DNA of 64,000 nucleotides, from positions 1,488,001-1,552,000 of the forward strand of contig NZ_CP011372.1 of assembly GCF_001017575.1 (NCBI RefSeq), given 5' to 3'. The notes beneath the pieces were generated by a model. It was not told the origin of the DNA, searched no databases, and saw only the letters and a program-made list of their open reading frames with translations. Below are positions 36,499 to 47,093 of this stretch, piece after piece. The translations under genes and the position numbers were made by a program. Source of the stretch: Campylobacter lari (lineage in GTDB: Bacteria; Campylobacterota; Campylobacteria; Campylobacterales; Campylobacteraceae). Numbering within the stretch: position 1 is the first letter of the stretch; each line of letters opens with the position of its first letter.

Positions 36499-38175
36499 AT
36501 GAGAAGCGACGCGATCAAAAAAGGACATTTAAAAGCACCAAATCGCTCTTTACTTAGAGCATGTGGTTTAAATGATGAGGATTTTAACAAGCCTTTTATA
36601 GGTGTGGCAAATAGCTATATAGATATCATTCCAGGACATTTTTTCTTAAATGAATATGCAAAAATCATTAAAGATGAAATTCGCAAAAATGGCTGTATTC
36701 CTTTTGAATTTAACACTATAGGTGTGGATGATGGTATAGCTATGGGACATGATGGTATGCTTTATTCTTTGCCAAGTCGTGAAATCATCGCAAACTCTAT
36801 TGAAACAGTGATGAATGCACACCAACTTGATGCACTAATTTGTATCCCAAATTGTGATAAAATCACTCCAGGTATGCTCATGGGGGCTTTAAGAGTTAAT
36901 GTGCCGACTATTTTTGTGAGTGGTGGGCCTATGAGAGCAGGAGTAAATAAACACGGAGAAAAAATCAGCCTAAGTTCTGTTTTTGAAGCAGTGGGAGCTT
37001 ATGAGGCTAAAAAAATCGATGAAGAGGATTTAAAAGATATAGAATGCAAAGCTTGTCCTAGCGGGGGATCATGCTCGGGTATGTTTACTGCAAATTCTAT
37101 GAATACTTTATGCGAGGCTATGGGTATAGCACTAGAAGGAAATGGAACCATTTTAGCACTTAGCAAAGAAAGAGAAGAGCTTTTAAGAAAGACTGCGCGT
37201 AGAATTTGTGAGATTGCTCTAGATGAGCGTTTTAAAATTCGTAATATCATTACTAAAAAATCCATTAGCAATGCTTTAGTTGTTGATATGGCTATGGGTG
37301 GAAGCTCAAATACTATCTTACATATGCTTGCCATTGCTTATGAAGCAGGTGTAAATTTGGACATAAAAGAACTCAATCACATCAGTGCTAATGTAGCTCA
37401 TATAGCCAAAATTGCTCCATCTTTAAATACTGTTTATATGGAAGATATACACAAAGCAGGTGGAGTAAGTGCGGTAATGGCTGAAATAGCTAAAAAACCA
37501 GGCCATATTTTAGAACTTGATACTCTAGATATTAGCGGAAAAACTTTAAAAGAACGCATTGAGAATGCTAGTATTAAAGATGAAAATATTATAAGAAAAA
37601 TAGACAATGCTTATTCAAATGTAGGTGGACTTGCTATACTTTTTGGGAATTTAGCCAAGCAAGGCTGTGTGATAAAAACTGCAGGTATTATGGGTGAGCG
37701 TAAATTCAAAGGAAAAGCGGTTTGTTTTAACTCTCAAGAAGAAGCCATTAAAGGCATTATAAAAGGTAAAGTTAAAGAAGGCGATGTATGCGCAATACGC
37801 TATGAAGGGCCAAAAGGCGGACCTGGTATGCAAGAAATGCTTAGCCCGACTTCATTGCTCACAGGTATGGGACTTGGTGCTAAAGTTGCACTTATAACAG
37901 ATGGTCGTTTTAGCGGAGCTACAAGAGGGCTTAGCATAGGTCACATTTCTCCTGAAGCTGCAGAAGGTGGGCTTATAGCGCTTTTAGAAGATGGCGATGA
38001 GATAGAAATTGATGTGGATACTTACAGCATTAATGTAAATTTAACCCAAGATGAAATTAGCAAACGCAAAGCAAACTTTAAAATGCCTTATAAACAAGTA
38101 AATTCAAGATGGCTTAAAATGTATCAAAAACTTGTGAGCAATGCTAGCAAAGGCGGGGTTTTAGATTTAGAATAA
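36499..38175 (+). CDS. ilvD: Dihydroxy-acid dehydratase
   Basis: A 558-residue Fe-S enzyme of branched-chain amino-acid synthesis. Cluster cysteines are seen in [11 protein letters not shown] and [17 protein letters not shown], the latter being the ILVD/EDD signature. [20 protein letters not shown] near the C-terminus is the second signature. I chose ATG 36499 (MRSDAIKKG) over an in-frame ATG 30 bases earlier because AAAAAGGA lies just before it and family members start here. A hairpin terminator follows. Confidence 0.96.
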   Translation: MRSDAIKKGHLKAPNRSLLRACGLNDEDFNKPFIGVANSYIDIIPGHFFLNEYAKIIKDEIRKNGCIPFEFNTIGVDDGIAMGHDGMLYSLPSREIIANSIETVMNAHQLDALICIPNCDKITPGMLMGALRVNVPTIFVSGGPMRAGVNKHGEKISLSSVFEAVGAYEAKKIDEEDLKDIECKACPSGGSCSGMFTANSMNTLCEAMGIALEGNGTILALSKEREELLRKTARRICEIALDERFKIRNIITKKSISNALVVDMAMGGSSNTILHMLAIAYEAGVNLDIKELNHISANVAHIAKIAPSLNTVYMEDIHKAGGVSAVMAEIAKKPGHILELDTLDISGKTLKERIENASIKDENIIRKIDNAYSNVGGLAILFGNLAKQGCVIKTAGIMGERKFKGKAVCFNSQEEAIKGIIKGKVKEGDVCAIRYEGPKGGPGMQEMLSPTSLLTGMGLGAKVALITDGRFSGATRGLSIGHISPEAAEGGLIALLEDGDEIEIDVDTYSINVNLTQDEISKRKANFKMPYKQVNSRWLKMYQKLVSNASKGGVLDLE

Positions 38176-38176
38176 T

Positions 38177-38205
38177 TTTCTTAATTTCTTAGAGAAATTA
38201 AGAAA
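38177..38205 (+). terminator. Terminator of ilvD
   Basis: TTTCTTAATTTCT, three-base loop, AGAAATTAAGAAA: a 13-bp perfect stem two bases after the stop, followed by an AT-rich stretch. Its low GC makes it weaker than most. Confidence 0.65.
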
Positions 38206-38250
38206 TATCTTTTAAATGTGAAAACAAAAATATGAAAAATTATGTTAAAG

Positions 38251-38338
38251 TGGCCGGGAGAAAGGGATTCGAACCCCTGGAGGTGTGACCCTCAACGGTT
38301 TTCAAGACCGCCGCTTTCGACCACTCAGCCATCTCCCG
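38251..38338 (-). tRNA. tRNA-Ser(UGA)
   Basis: 88 nt including an encoded CCA. Acceptor CGGGAGA pairs with TCTCCCG; the anticodon loop CTTGAAA gives UGA; a long variable arm (GTTGAGGGTCACACC region) marks a class II tRNA; the T-loop is GGTTCGAATCC. It is the last gene of the cluster. Confidence 0.96.
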
Positions 38339-38370
38339 AAAGAATAAAATATCAAGTATTAACATCGCAT

Positions 38371-38444
38371 TGGAGGCGACATCCGGATTCGAACCGGAGA
38401 TCAAGGCTTTGCAGGCCCATGCCTTACCGCTTGGCTATGTCGCC
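38371..38444 (-). tRNA. tRNA-Cys(GCA)
   Basis: 74 nt with encoded CCA. Acceptor GGCGACA pairs with TGTCGCC, the anticodon loop CCTGCAAAG region gives GCA, and the T-arm is CCGGTTCGAATCCGG. Discriminator U is the Cys identity base. Confidence 0.96.
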
Positions 38445-38460
38445 TTGAGTTACCAAAAAG

Positions 38461-38549
38461 TGGTGCCCGAGGCCGGACTTGAACCGGCACGGAAGAAAAA
38501 TTCCGAGGGATTTTAAGTCCCTTGTGTCTACCAATTCCACCACCCGGGC
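38461..38549 (-). tRNA. tRNA-Leu(UAA)
   Basis: 89 nt with encoded CCA. Acceptor GCCCGGG pairs with CTCGGGC allowing one G-U pair; the anticodon stem-loop GGACTTAAAATCC gives UAA; a long variable arm (CGGAATTTTTCTTCCG) is present as expected for Leu; T-arm GCCGGTTCAAGTCCGGC. Confidence 0.96.
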
Positions 38550-38558
38550 GGGTGATAA

Positions 38559-38633
38559 TGGAGCGGGAAACGAGATTCGAACTCGCGACCCCAACCTTGG
38601 CAAGGTTGTGCTCTACCCCTGAGCTATTCCCGC
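38559..38633 (-). tRNA. tRNA-Gly(GCC)
   Basis: 75 nt with encoded CCA. Acceptor GCGGGAA pairs with TTCCCGC, the anticodon loop in CCTTGCCAAGG gives GCC, and the T-arm is GCGAGTTCGAATCTCG. It is the promoter-proximal gene of the Gly-Leu-Cys-Ser cluster. Confidence 0.96.
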
Positions 38634-38652
38634 TTAAAAATGATAAGTTGAA

Positions 38653-38658
38653 ATTATA
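38653..38658 (-). promoter_or_regulatory. -10 element of the tRNA cluster
   Basis: ATTATA on the plus strand is TATAAT for the minus strand, 20 bases before the tRNA-Gly 5' end, the distance expected for a short-leader tRNA transcript. Confidence 0.6.
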
Positions 38659-38796
38659 CAGATAAAAACTTAAATTTAAATAAAATAATACCTATTACTA
38701 TAAAGCCTCACTTAAAAACAGCAATAGTTTTATTTTTTTATAATTTTTTTAGCAGTAAAATACACGATTAAAAATTTAATGACAAGGAGTATCCAA

Positions 38797-40779
38797 ATGT
38801 TTAAATTTAACAGTTTATCAAATAAACTGACTATGATAGCTTGTTTTTTAATAGCTATTATTTTAATAGTAGTTAATGTTATTAACTATTTTGAATCCAA
38901 ACAAAATACTAGCTACTATCTAGAAGAAATCCAAAAGAAAACCATGATAGATGTTAATAAAGCTTATGAAATTTACTCAAATAGCAAAAGAACGGCAATT
39001 AGTTCAATTGTAAGCTTTATGGAAAAAAATCCCAATGTAGAGACTAGAGAAATTTTTGATATACTAGCTACTATAAAGGAATCAGCTGGCTTTGATGTGG
39101 TATATCTTGGATTTGACATAAATGGCAAATTATATCAATCTAATAGAATTGTTAGAAGCCCGGAAGAAACAGGATTTGATGCAAGAACAAGATCATGGTA
39201 TCAAGAAGCTAAAGCAGCAGGAAAACTTGTAGTATCTGATCCTTATAAAAGTGTAGAAGATGATGCTGTAACTATATCTTATACAGCTCCTATTTTTGTC
39301 AACGGTAAGCTTTTAGCGGTAGTTGGAGGCGATTATAATCTGCATACCTTCTCTAAAGATGTTTTAGCTATTGGTCATTCTGAAAGCTCCTATGCAGGTG
39401 TATATGATAAAGAGGGTGTTATTGTTTTTCATGAAGACAAAGATAGAATGCTCACCAAAAACGATTTAAGTATCAACATAGCTAATGCCGTTAAAGCAAA
39501 TCCTGATTTGATTGATCCAACTAAACAAGAAACCTTGTTCTATGCTAAAGACGATCAAGGAAAAACTCAAGTAGTAACTTGTAACCAAGCACTAAATCCT
39601 AAATATATGGTTTGTTCTATTACAGATGAATCTGTATATACTGATGCAGTTAATAAAGTATTATTTCAACAAATCATCATTGCATTAATAGCTATAGCAG
39701 TGGCTTTACTTTTAGTAAGATTTGCTATTATCAAAAACTTAAAACCTATTGCAGTTATCACTACCGGTCTCAACTCTTTCTTTGATTTCATCAATCATAA
39801 AACTAAAGATTCAGCTATGATAGATGTTAAAACAAATGATGAGCTTGGTGCTATGGCAAAAGCTATCAATGAAAACATCACCAAAACTAAAAATGCATTA
39901 GAACAAGATGCTAAAGCAGTAGAACAATCAGTAGATACAGCTAAAGAAATAGAAGGTGGTAATCTAACAGCTAGAATTACTGCAATTCCTGCTAATCCTC
40001 AATTAGTAGAATTAAAAAATGTATTAAATGAAATGCTAAATGTATTAGAACAAAAGGTTGGTTCTAATATGAATGAAATTAATAGAGTATTTGATAGCTA
40101 TAAGGCATTAGACTTTACTACTGAAGTTAAAAATGCTAAAGGTGGAGTTGAAGTAACTACTAATGTATTAGGTCAAGAAATCGTAGCTATGCTAAGACAA
40201 TCATCTGAATTTGCTTCTTTATTAGCAGATGAAAGTGGTAAATTACAAAGTGCTGTTAAGAACTTAACAGATTCTTCATCTTCTCAAGCTTCTTCTTTAG
40301 AAGAAACAGCAGCAGCACTAGAAGAGATTACTTCTTCTATGCAAAATGTATCGCATAAAACTAGTGAAGTTATTGCTCAAAGTGAAGAGATTAAAAATGT
40401 TACTTCTATAATAGGTGATATTGCAGATCAAATTAACTTGCTTGCATTAAATGCTGCTATTGAAGCAGCTCGTGCAGGAGAACACGGTCGTGGCTTTGCT
40501 GTTGTTGCAGATGAAGTTAGAAACCTAGCTGAAAGAACTCAAAAGTCTTTAGGTGAGATTGAAGCTAATACTAATATCTTAGTTCAATCTATTAATGAAA
40601 TGGGTGAGAGTATTAAAGAACAAACTACAGGTATTACTCAAATAAATGATGCTGTAGCACAAATTGATCATGTAACCCAAGAGAACTTAAAGATAGCAAA
40701 AGATAGTGCAGCTATATCTGATAATGTAAATAAAATAGCTAATGATATCTTAGAGGATGCTAGGAAGAAGAAGTTTTAA
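38797..40779 (+). CDS. Chemoreceptor with dCache ligand domain (copy 1)
   Basis: A 660-residue methyl-accepting chemotaxis protein. TM1 is about residues 11-30; a periplasmic dCache domain (35-295) has F127, R132, W134, Y135, Y150 and D179 at the positions of the amino-acid-binding motif of dCache_1 receptors; TM2 is about 296-318. From residue 323 to the end lie a HAMP-like segment and the signalling coiled coil with the hairpin tip [20 protein letters not shown]. That part is identical in the next gene. ATG 38797 follows AAGGAG; an ATG 18 bases earlier overlaps no ribosome site. Confidence 0.94.
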   Translation: MFKFNSLSNKLTMIACFLIAIILIVVNVINYFESKQNTSYYLEEIQKKTMIDVNKAYEIYSNSKRTAISSIVSFMEKNPNVETREIFDILATIKESAGFDVVYLGFDINGKLYQSNRIVRSPEETGFDARTRSWYQEAKAAGKLVVSDPYKSVEDDAVTISYTAPIFVNGKLLAVVGGDYNLHTFSKDVLAIGHSESSYAGVYDKEGVIVFHEDKDRMLTKNDLSINIANAVKANPDLIDPTKQETLFYAKDDQGKTQVVTCNQALNPKYMVCSITDESVYTDAVNKVLFQQIIIALIAIAVALLLVRFAIIKNLKPIAVITTGLNSFFDFINHKTKDSAMIDVKTNDELGAMAKAINENITKTKNALEQDAKAVEQSVDTAKEIEGGNLTARITAIPANPQLVELKNVLNEMLNVLEQKVGSNMNEINRVFDSYKALDFTTEVKNAKGGVEVTTNVLGQEIVAMLRQSSEFASLLADESGKLQSAVKNLTDSSSSQASSLEETAAALEEITSSMQNVSHKTSEVIAQSEEIKNVTSIIGDIADQINLLALNAAIEAARAGEHGRGFAVVADEVRNLAERTQKSLGEIEANTNILVQSINEMGESIKEQTTGITQINDAVAQIDHVTQENLKIAKDSAAISDNVNKIANDILEDARKKKF

Positions 40780-40811
40780 ATAATTAAACTAAACCCTTAG
40801 TGGGTTTAGTT
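39763..40811 (+). repeat. 1049-bp direct repeat, copy 1 (receptor signalling domain)
   Basis: From ACCGGTCTCAACTCTTTC to the hairpin after the stop, this segment reads identically to 41931-42979. The encoded 338 residues are the same. Flanking bases differ at once on both sides. The offset is constant at 2168, so no indel separates the copies. Confidence 0.9.
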
Positions 40812-40812
40812 T
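40786..40812 (+). terminator. Hairpin after first chemoreceptor
   Basis: AAACTAAACCC, TTAGT loop, GGGTTTAGTTT: an 11-bp stem soon after the stop. A U-run is absent, but position and strength suggest a terminator. A nearly complete copy follows the second receptor (42954-42979). Confidence 0.65.
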
Positions 40813-40964
40813 AACTACTATCCTTCATTATGTTTTTAATTGCTTTTTATAATTTTTTATTAAATAATCATTTTTTTACATTTAAATAAGATATTTTTTT
40901 ATTAAAAATAATATAAGATAATTTTTCCCCTAAAAACTACACAAACTATAAATAAGGATGATTT

Positions 40965-42947
40965 ATGGGAAAAATTACCAAAACCTTAACAGGTAAACTC
41001 ACTTTTTTTGCATTCTTAGCAATTATAGCTATTTTATTTATTGCAAATGCTTTTAACTATGCCGAAGTAAAGCACGATGTACAAAAACTTATCAACGATA
41101 TACAAGTTAAAACTATGCAAGATGTTTTAAAAAGCTTTGATGATTACACTGCTTCAAGAAGCGATGCTATAAAAGCCGTTGCGGCTGAAATTCAAAAAAA
41201 CCCCAATGCAAGTTTAGAAGAAATCTACACTATGGTTAAAGTTGCAAAAGAGTCAAGTCGTTTTGATGTTTTGTATGTAGGACTTGCAAAAAATGGAGCA
41301 ATGATTAGGTCAAATGGAAACCATCAAATGCCTTCTGATGGCTATGATCCAAGAACTAGAACTTGGTACACGAGCGTTTCTTCTGGAGAAAATAAAGTCG
41401 TTATTTCAAAACCTTATATGGCTCCAAGTTTAAAGGCTCCTTCTTTAGCTTTTTCATATCCTATTGTTGTAGATGGTAAATTTATAGGTGCAGTTGGTGG
41501 AAATTATGATTTAAATACTTTTTCAGATAATGTACTAGCAATGGGAAGATCTCAAAGTGGCTACACTGTGGTTTTAGATGATGAAGGAACTGTGTTGTTT
41601 CATGAATCTTCAAAAGCATTGTTAACAAAAGATGATTTATCCCAAAACATTGTAAAGGCTTATCTTTCTACACCAGAAGGTAAGGCAGGACAGCTTTCAA
41701 GTGAACCTATGATTATTGAAGATGGAAGTGCACCGCGTAAAGCAGTAATATGCCAAGAATCCTCAACAGGGTACAATGTTTGTGTAATTGCGGATGAAAA
41801 AATTTACAAAGATCCGGTAAATAAAGCTTTAGTAAAACAAATAATTATAGGGGCCATAAGTTTAGTGATAGCTCTTATAGTCATAAGATTCATGATTAAT
41901 TATAATTTATCCCCTCTACAAAAAATCCAAACCGGTCTCAACTCTTTCTTTGATTTCATCAATCATAAAACTAAAGATTCAGCTATGATAGATGTTAAAA
42001 CAAATGATGAGCTTGGTGCTATGGCAAAAGCTATCAATGAAAACATCACCAAAACTAAAAATGCATTAGAACAAGATGCTAAAGCAGTAGAACAATCAGT
42101 AGATACAGCTAAAGAAATAGAAGGTGGTAATCTAACAGCTAGAATTACTGCAATTCCTGCTAATCCTCAATTAGTAGAATTAAAAAATGTATTAAATGAA
42201 ATGCTAAATGTATTAGAACAAAAGGTTGGTTCTAATATGAATGAAATTAATAGAGTATTTGATAGCTATAAGGCATTAGACTTTACTACTGAAGTTAAAA
42301 ATGCTAAAGGTGGAGTTGAAGTAACTACTAATGTATTAGGTCAAGAAATCGTAGCTATGCTAAGACAATCATCTGAATTTGCTTCTTTATTAGCAGATGA
42401 AAGTGGTAAATTACAAAGTGCTGTTAAGAACTTAACAGATTCTTCATCTTCTCAAGCTTCTTCTTTAGAAGAAACAGCAGCAGCACTAGAAGAGATTACT
42501 TCTTCTATGCAAAATGTATCGCATAAAACTAGTGAAGTTATTGCTCAAAGTGAAGAGATTAAAAATGTTACTTCTATAATAGGTGATATTGCAGATCAAA
42601 TTAACTTGCTTGCATTAAATGCTGCTATTGAAGCAGCTCGTGCAGGAGAACACGGTCGTGGCTTTGCTGTTGTTGCAGATGAAGTTAGAAACCTAGCTGA
42701 AAGAACTCAAAAGTCTTTAGGTGAGATTGAAGCTAATACTAATATCTTAGTTCAATCTATTAATGAAATGGGTGAGAGTATTAAAGAACAAACTACAGGT
42801 ATTACTCAAATAAATGATGCTGTAGCACAAATTGATCATGTAACCCAAGAGAACTTAAAGATAGCAAAAGATAGTGCAGCTATATCTGATAATGTAAATA
42901 AAATAGCTAATGATATCTTAGAGGATGCTAGGAAGAAGAAGTTTTAA
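40965..42947 (+). CDS. Chemoreceptor with dCache ligand domain (copy 2)
   Basis: Also 660 residues, with a different sensor half: TM1 about 12-30, dCache domain with Y127, R132, W134, Y135, Y151 and N180, TM2 about 292-313. Compared with copy 1, Y replaces F127 and N replaces the motif Asp (D179), so the ligand is probably different. Residues 323-660 are identical to copy 1. AAGGATG lies ahead of the ATG, and an independent AT-rich promoter region of about 150 bases separates it from copy 1. Confidence 0.94.
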   Translation: MGKITKTLTGKLTFFAFLAIIAILFIANAFNYAEVKHDVQKLINDIQVKTMQDVLKSFDDYTASRSDAIKAVAAEIQKNPNASLEEIYTMVKVAKESSRFDVLYVGLAKNGAMIRSNGNHQMPSDGYDPRTRTWYTSVSSGENKVVISKPYMAPSLKAPSLAFSYPIVVDGKFIGAVGGNYDLNTFSDNVLAMGRSQSGYTVVLDDEGTVLFHESSKALLTKDDLSQNIVKAYLSTPEGKAGQLSSEPMIIEDGSAPRKAVICQESSTGYNVCVIADEKIYKDPVNKALVKQIIIGAISLVIALIVIRFMINYNLSPLQKIQTGLNSFFDFINHKTKDSAMIDVKTNDELGAMAKAINENITKTKNALEQDAKAVEQSVDTAKEIEGGNLTARITAIPANPQLVELKNVLNEMLNVLEQKVGSNMNEINRVFDSYKALDFTTEVKNAKGGVEVTTNVLGQEIVAMLRQSSEFASLLADESGKLQSAVKNLTDSSSSQASSLEETAAALEEITSSMQNVSHKTSEVIAQSEEIKNVTSIIGDIADQINLLALNAAIEAARAGEHGRGFAVVADEVRNLAERTQKSLGEIEANTNILVQSINEMGESIKEQTTGITQINDAVAQIDHVTQENLKIAKDSAAISDNVNKIANDILEDARKKKF

Positions 42948-42979
42948 ATAATTAAACTAAACCCTTAGTGGGTTTAGTT
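41931..42979 (+). repeat. 1049-bp direct repeat, copy 2
   Basis: Second copy of the receptor signalling segment. It begins at the same codon position (323) as in copy 1 and ends inside the terminator hairpin, where the last pairing base is changed. Confidence 0.9.
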
Positions 42980-42999
42980 GGTGTGGAAGGATTAAGCGA

Positions 43000-43419
43000 T
43001 TAGTCATCAAATTTTTGACCTAAAATATTACCTTTAAAATCTGTATAAATTTCCATCATATTGTTTGTTCTGAATTTATAACCATTGATTTTTTTATCTA
43101 CTTCTACAATAGCTGCATTTGGTTGTGCTGCTTGTACTTTTGCAATAACTTCTTTTGGGATAAATCCTGTTGGAATTGCTTTATATTTTCCATCAACTTC
43201 TTTCCAGTCTCCATTAATGATAAAATCAATTTCAGTTCCATCAACTAAATTTACTTCATAAGAATCTACATCTTGCTTTACATAACCTACATTTACACCT
43301 TTAAAATGAGTGTTTAAAAATTCTTGAGCCTTTTGAGGTAAAGCATTTGGGCTAACAACCATATCTGCAAACATAGAACTTGCACAAACTAAACTAGCTA
43401 CCATTAATTTCATTTTCAT
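43000..43419 (-). CDS. Secreted PepSY-like (DUF2874-type) protein
   Basis: A 139-residue periplasmic protein with a signal peptide ending near SSMFA. The mature part has two similar units: YEVNLVDGTEIDFIINGDWKEVDG and YKFRTNNMMEIYTDFKGNILGQ, each preceded by a short helix, as in PepSY-like/BLIP-fold small proteins. Function is not known; such proteins are often abundant periplasmic binders. AAAGGAG precedes the start. Confidence 0.8.
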   Translation of the reverse strand: MKMKLMVASLVCASSMFADMVVSPNALPQKAQEFLNTHFKGVNVGYVKQDVDSYEVNLVDGTEIDFIINGDWKEVDGKYKAIPTGFIPKEVIAKVQAAQPNAAIVEVDKKINGYKFRTNNMMEIYTDFKGNILGQKFDD

Positions 43420-43482
43420 TTTTTCTCCTTTAGATAAAAGTTGAAAGAATGATATTGTTTGCTTGTGAAATTTGTGTGAATT

Positions 43483-45195
43483 TTAATTTTTAAAACCAAC
43501 TATCTTATTTTTATCAAAAGAAGATTCTATTTCTTTTTCTATAGTATGCAAAAAATCACTCATTTTAAAAACACCATCTTTAGAAATAGCCGCTTTTAAA
43601 GCTGTGTTTTTAACTACCATTACAATTTGAGCTCCACTTAATTCATATGAAGCTAAATTTTTTAAATCAAAACTATCGTCAAATTTAGCATTTTTAGGCA
43701 AAGCCTTTTGCCATATCATTAAGCGTTGTTCATAATTTGGCTTTTTAAATTCGATTTTATACTCAAACCTTCTTGAAAAAGCCACATCTAAACTTTCTAA
43801 AAAGTTTGTTGTAGCTATGATAACTCCACTAAAACGCTCAATTTGCTCTAAAAAAATATTTTGCATTTGATTATGCATTTTATCAGCACCAGCACTACTT
43901 TCTACTCTAGTACTTAAAAATTGATCCGCCTCATTTAAAAGCAAAATAGGACTTTGCTTACTTGTTTGACAAAGTTCTTTGTAAGTATCAAAAATCTTTC
44001 TTACATTTTGCTCACTCTCGCCCACATATTTACTTAAAATTTTTGAGCAATCAAAACTTAAAATAGATTTTTTCATAGCTTTTGCCATACTTAATGCACT
44101 CATAGTCTTACCTGTACCAGCAGGACCATAGAAAATTATCTTAGCTTCTATGTTTTTATTAGTTTTTATACCCCATTTATTTAATCTTTCTAAAACCTTT
44201 TTATCTTGTTGTTTTAATATACTTTCTAATAAATCTTTAGTACTTTGAGGCATAATAACATCATCTATATTGATATTTGGCTCGATTAGCTCAAAGATAT
44301 CTTGTTCTTTAACTAAATTTTGAAGTTTAATTTTTTTATTCTTCTTTGGCTCTTTGAAATTAATAATTCTTTGTAAAATATCATCACTTAAATAAAAAAT
44401 CTTAGTTATATCACCCAAAGAATTAACAAATTCATCATATTCTAAAAGATTTGAACTAAGTAGCTTAGAATCTTCTTCTAACAAAGCTTTGTTTTCTTGC
44501 TTTTGAGCCTCATCCTCGCTAATTAAATGAAGTAAAAAATTAAAATCTCTACTATAAGAATTTTCAGTATTTAGCAAATACTCTTCTTTTAATAAACTAA
44601 TAAATATCAAACATTCATTATCGTTTAAAGCATATTCTTTAAAAATCTCTGCTAAAACATTAGAAATTTTACTTTTCTTTAAACGCTCTTTAATATATGC
44701 CTCAAAGGTTGCTATATCTTTTTTAATATTCTTACTTTGAGAGCTTTTAGCAAAAAAACGCAATCTTTGATAAAGCTCGATTTTAAAAAATTCATCTTTT
44801 AAATACGCAATATGATCTTCATAAATTTGATCTTGCATATAATCTTGTATGCTTTTATTTTCTAAAACTTGCAAGAAAACTTCACTTAAACTTAACTCAC
44901 ATTGTAATAAATTTAAAAGCAAACTTGAGTTTTTACTTGCTTTAAAATCAGAAAAAATTTGAACAATAAAACCTTTTTCTATAAGATTTTTAAGATCTTT
45001 TAAATGATCTAAATACTCATATTCATCATTTTTAAAAACTTCACTAAGAAGATTATAAGCATTAATACTTGCATTTGCCTGCAAATAATTTTTGCATAAA
45101 TGCTTTAAAATTAAAATTTCATCTTCACTGCATTGTAAGTTTTTATAAATATTGCTTTTAAAAGTATCATTAAGAAAAAGTTTTAAATCTTTCAT
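43483..45195 (-). CDS. AAA+ ATPase with helical N-terminal region
   Basis: A 570-residue protein. Residues 1-310 are helical, charged and not recognised. The AAA+ module has Walker A GPAGTGKT (357-364), Walker B PILLLNEAD with Asn421 in place of the usual Asp, and a sensor/arginine-finger region FSRRFEYKIEFKKPNYEQR. The AAA type is CDC48/FtsH-like (C-terminal lid ASYELSGAQIVMVVKNTALKA). It begins nine bases after the lipoprotein gene. A homologue lies in the same block in C. jejuni; its client is unknown. Confidence 0.85.
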   Translation of the reverse strand: MKDLKLFLNDTFKSNIYKNLQCSEDEILILKHLCKNYLQANASINAYNLLSEVFKNDEYEYLDHLKDLKNLIEKGFIVQIFSDFKASKNSSLLLNLLQCELSLSEVFLQVLENKSIQDYMQDQIYEDHIAYLKDEFFKIELYQRLRFFAKSSQSKNIKKDIATFEAYIKERLKKSKISNVLAEIFKEYALNDNECLIFISLLKEEYLLNTENSYSRDFNFLLHLISEDEAQKQENKALLEEDSKLLSSNLLEYDEFVNSLGDITKIFYLSDDILQRIINFKEPKKNKKIKLQNLVKEQDIFELIEPNINIDDVIMPQSTKDLLESILKQQDKKVLERLNKWGIKTNKNIEAKIIFYGPAGTGKTMSALSMAKAMKKSILSFDCSKILSKYVGESEQNVRKIFDTYKELCQTSKQSPILLLNEADQFLSTRVESSAGADKMHNQMQNIFLEQIERFSGVIIATTNFLESLDVAFSRRFEYKIEFKKPNYEQRLMIWQKALPKNAKFDDSFDLKNLASYELSGAQIVMVVKNTALKAAISKDGVFKMSDFLHTIEKEIESSFDKNKIVGFKN

Positions 45196-45203
45196 ATTTT
45201 CCT

Positions 45204-45683
45204 TTATATTGATTTTATACTAAATTTGATTTTGGATTTTTTATCATTAAAACTCATATTTTTATCACAAACCTCATAAAAAATATCATAATTTTTACTT
45301 ATAATCTTTTGAGTAAAACCGCAAGAGGTAGCTTGTTTATTTTTTCCATAAAAAATAGGCTTTTTATAGATTAGATCTTGCAAAAAATCATCATAATATT
45401 CATTATTAAAAAATCTTTTATTAAAAAAAGTTTTTGCATAGCATATGCCATTAACACAAATTTTATCGCTAATTTTTAACTCAAGTAAGGCTTTAGAAGC
45501 GCTATAAAGCTCTAAGCTTGTAAAATTCTTTCCCTCATATAAAAAACCATAATCAGCAAATTTAAACTCTGGGGTTTTTAAAATAATATAAGTACTTTGT
45601 GCTTGTGTTTTGCTTTTTAAAGCACAAGAGCTTAAAAAAACACACACAAAACACAAAAAAACTATTTGAAGTAAAGTTTTCAT
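45204..45683 (-). CDS. Putative lipoprotein
   Basis: A 159-residue protein with a lipoprotein signal peptide: [20 protein letters not shown], so Cys20 is probably acylated. The mature part is basic and aromatic-rich and has four further cysteines ([21 protein letters not shown]), which may form periplasmic disulfides. The family was not recognised. Its ATG overlaps the yajQ stop by four bases. Confidence 0.8.
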   Translation of the reverse strand: MKTLLQIVFLCFVCVFLSSCALKSKTQAQSTYIILKTPEFKFADYGFLYEGKNFTSLELYSASKALLELKISDKICVNGICYAKTFFNKRFFNNEYYDDFLQDLIYKKPIFYGKNKQATSCGFTQKIISKNYDIFYEVCDKNMSFNDKKSKIKFSIKSI

Positions 45684-46171
45684 TTAAGGTTTTTAAAACT
45701 AAGATTAAGTTCTAAATTGAGTTCTTTTACTATTTTTATCACGCTTTGTAAATCATCAATTTGCTTACCAACTACGCGAATTTCATTACCTCTAATGCTT
45801 GAAGTTACCTTTAGTTTGCTATCTTTTATAGCTTTATTAATCTTCTTAGCACTATCAGTATCAATAGTGTCATTAACTTTTAAATTTAGTCTAAAATTTG
45901 CTCCACTTTCCCTGCTTAACTCTTTAATACCATTAGGGTTTATCCCTCTTTTAATAAGCTTTGAAATAACAATATCTTTTAGCACTTCAAGCTTTGCTTC
46001 GCTAGAGCAAATAAGCTTATAAACACTTTCTTTTTCATTTAACTCTATTTCACTTTTAATACCCTTTAAATCATATCTGCTATCAAGTTCTTTTTTAGCT
46101 TGCTCTAAAGCATTTTTTAACTCTTGCTTATCGATTTCCCCGCTAATATCAAAACTATGTTCACTTGCCAT
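45680..46171 (-). CDS. yajQ: YajQ family nucleotide-binding protein
   Basis: A 163-residue protein of the UPF0234/YajQ family, starting [20 protein letters not shown] and containing the conserved RYDLKG, then [14 protein letters not shown]-like [14 protein letters not shown]. The fold has two ferredoxin-like domains. Homologues bind cyclic di-GMP or RNA; the role here is unknown. It overlaps the dehydrogenase gene by 11 bases. Confidence 0.93.
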   Translation of the reverse strand: MASEHSFDISGEIDKQELKNALEQAKKELDSRYDLKGIKSEIELNEKESVYKLICSSEAKLEVLKDIVISKLIKRGINPNGIKELSRESGANFRLNLKVNDTIDTDSAKKINKAIKDSKLKVTSSIRGNEIRVVGKQIDDLQSVIKIVKELNLELNLSFKNLK

Positions 46172-47093
46172 TTTCTATAAACTCCTTAAGATTATTAAAT
46201 ACAATTTGGACTAAATTTTGTATGGATTCTTCACTTGCCCATGCAACATGTGGAGTGATGATTAAATTTTCTTTATTTTTTATACTAAGCAAAGGATGAT
46301 TTTTAACCATAGGTTCTATTTCAAGCACATCAAGCCCTACTTTGATATTTTTCTCATTCATAACTTGAGCTAATTCTGCTTCATTGATGATTCCACCGCG
46401 TCCTACATTAATCAAAATAGCATCATCTTTTAAAAGCATTAATTCTTTTTTACTTAATAAATTTTTTGTCTTATCATTTAAAGGTGCGTGGATACTAATT
46501 ACATCACAAGTTTTTAAAAGCTCTTCAAGACTTACTTTTTCATACTCATCATTATTATTAGTCCCTGAGGTAGAATAGTAACAAATTTTAGAACCAAACA
46601 TTTGAGAAACCTTAGCTACTTCTTTACCTATAGCTCCAAGTCCTATAATGCCATGTTTTTTACCGGTTAAAGCATGCAAAGTCTTGCTAAAATCACAAAA
46701 CATTTCACTCTCACACCATTTACCTTCTTTACTCCATTTATCATAATATGGAATTTGATTTAAAAAAGCAAAAAGCAAAGCAAAGGTATGGCTTAAAACA
46801 CTTTTTGTAGAATAACCGGCTGCATTTTTTACCACTATACCTTTAGAATTTGCATAAGCTACATCTATATTATTTACCCCTGTACCAAGTTGTAAAATAA
46901 GTTTTAGATTGGCGCTATCAATCACTTTTTTGTCAATGATGATTTTATTTATCATCACAACTTGTGCATTAGCTATTCTTGCAATAACCTCATCTTTAGA
47001 AGTTAAATCATAACTTACAAACTCGCCAAGACTTTCAAAAGCCGTTAAATCCGCTCCACCTAAGGTAGCAGCATCTAAGCACACTATTTTCAT
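46161..47093 (-). CDS. D-2-hydroxyacid dehydrogenase
   Basis: A 310-residue NAD-dependent oxidoreductase. The Rossmann motif is [14 protein letters not shown] (about residues 147-160), with the family signature [16 protein letters not shown], the catalytic Arg in the preceding substrate region, and a late His in TPHVAW. It reduces a 2-keto acid such as hydroxypyruvate or glyoxylate, or acts in the reverse; substrate not predictable. The ATG overlaps the end of the upstream gene by one base. Confidence 0.92.
   Translation of the reverse strand: MKIVCLDAATLGGADLTAFESLGEFVSYDLTSKDEVIARIANAQVVMINKIIIDKKVIDSANLKLILQLGTGVNNIDVAYANSKGIVVKNAAGYSTKSVLSHTFALLFAFLNQIPYYDKWSKEGKWCESEMFCDFSKTLHALTGKKHGIIGLGAIGKEVAKVSQMFGSKICYYSTSGTNNNDEYEKVSLEELLKTCDVISIHAPLNDKTKNLLSKKELMLLKDDAILINVGRGGIINEAELAQVMNEKNIKVGLDVLEIEPMVKNHPLLSIKNKENLIITPHVAWASEESIQNLVQIVFNNLKEFIENGK

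Noticed and set aside
38242-38448. 68-codon open frame on the plus strand
   Set aside because: It runs through the tRNA-Ser and tRNA-Cys genes in antisense and has no protein-like composition or ribosome site.
38251-38633. Integration site or island beside the tRNA cluster
   Set aside because: No integrase gene and no direct repeat of a tRNA 3' end were seen on either side.
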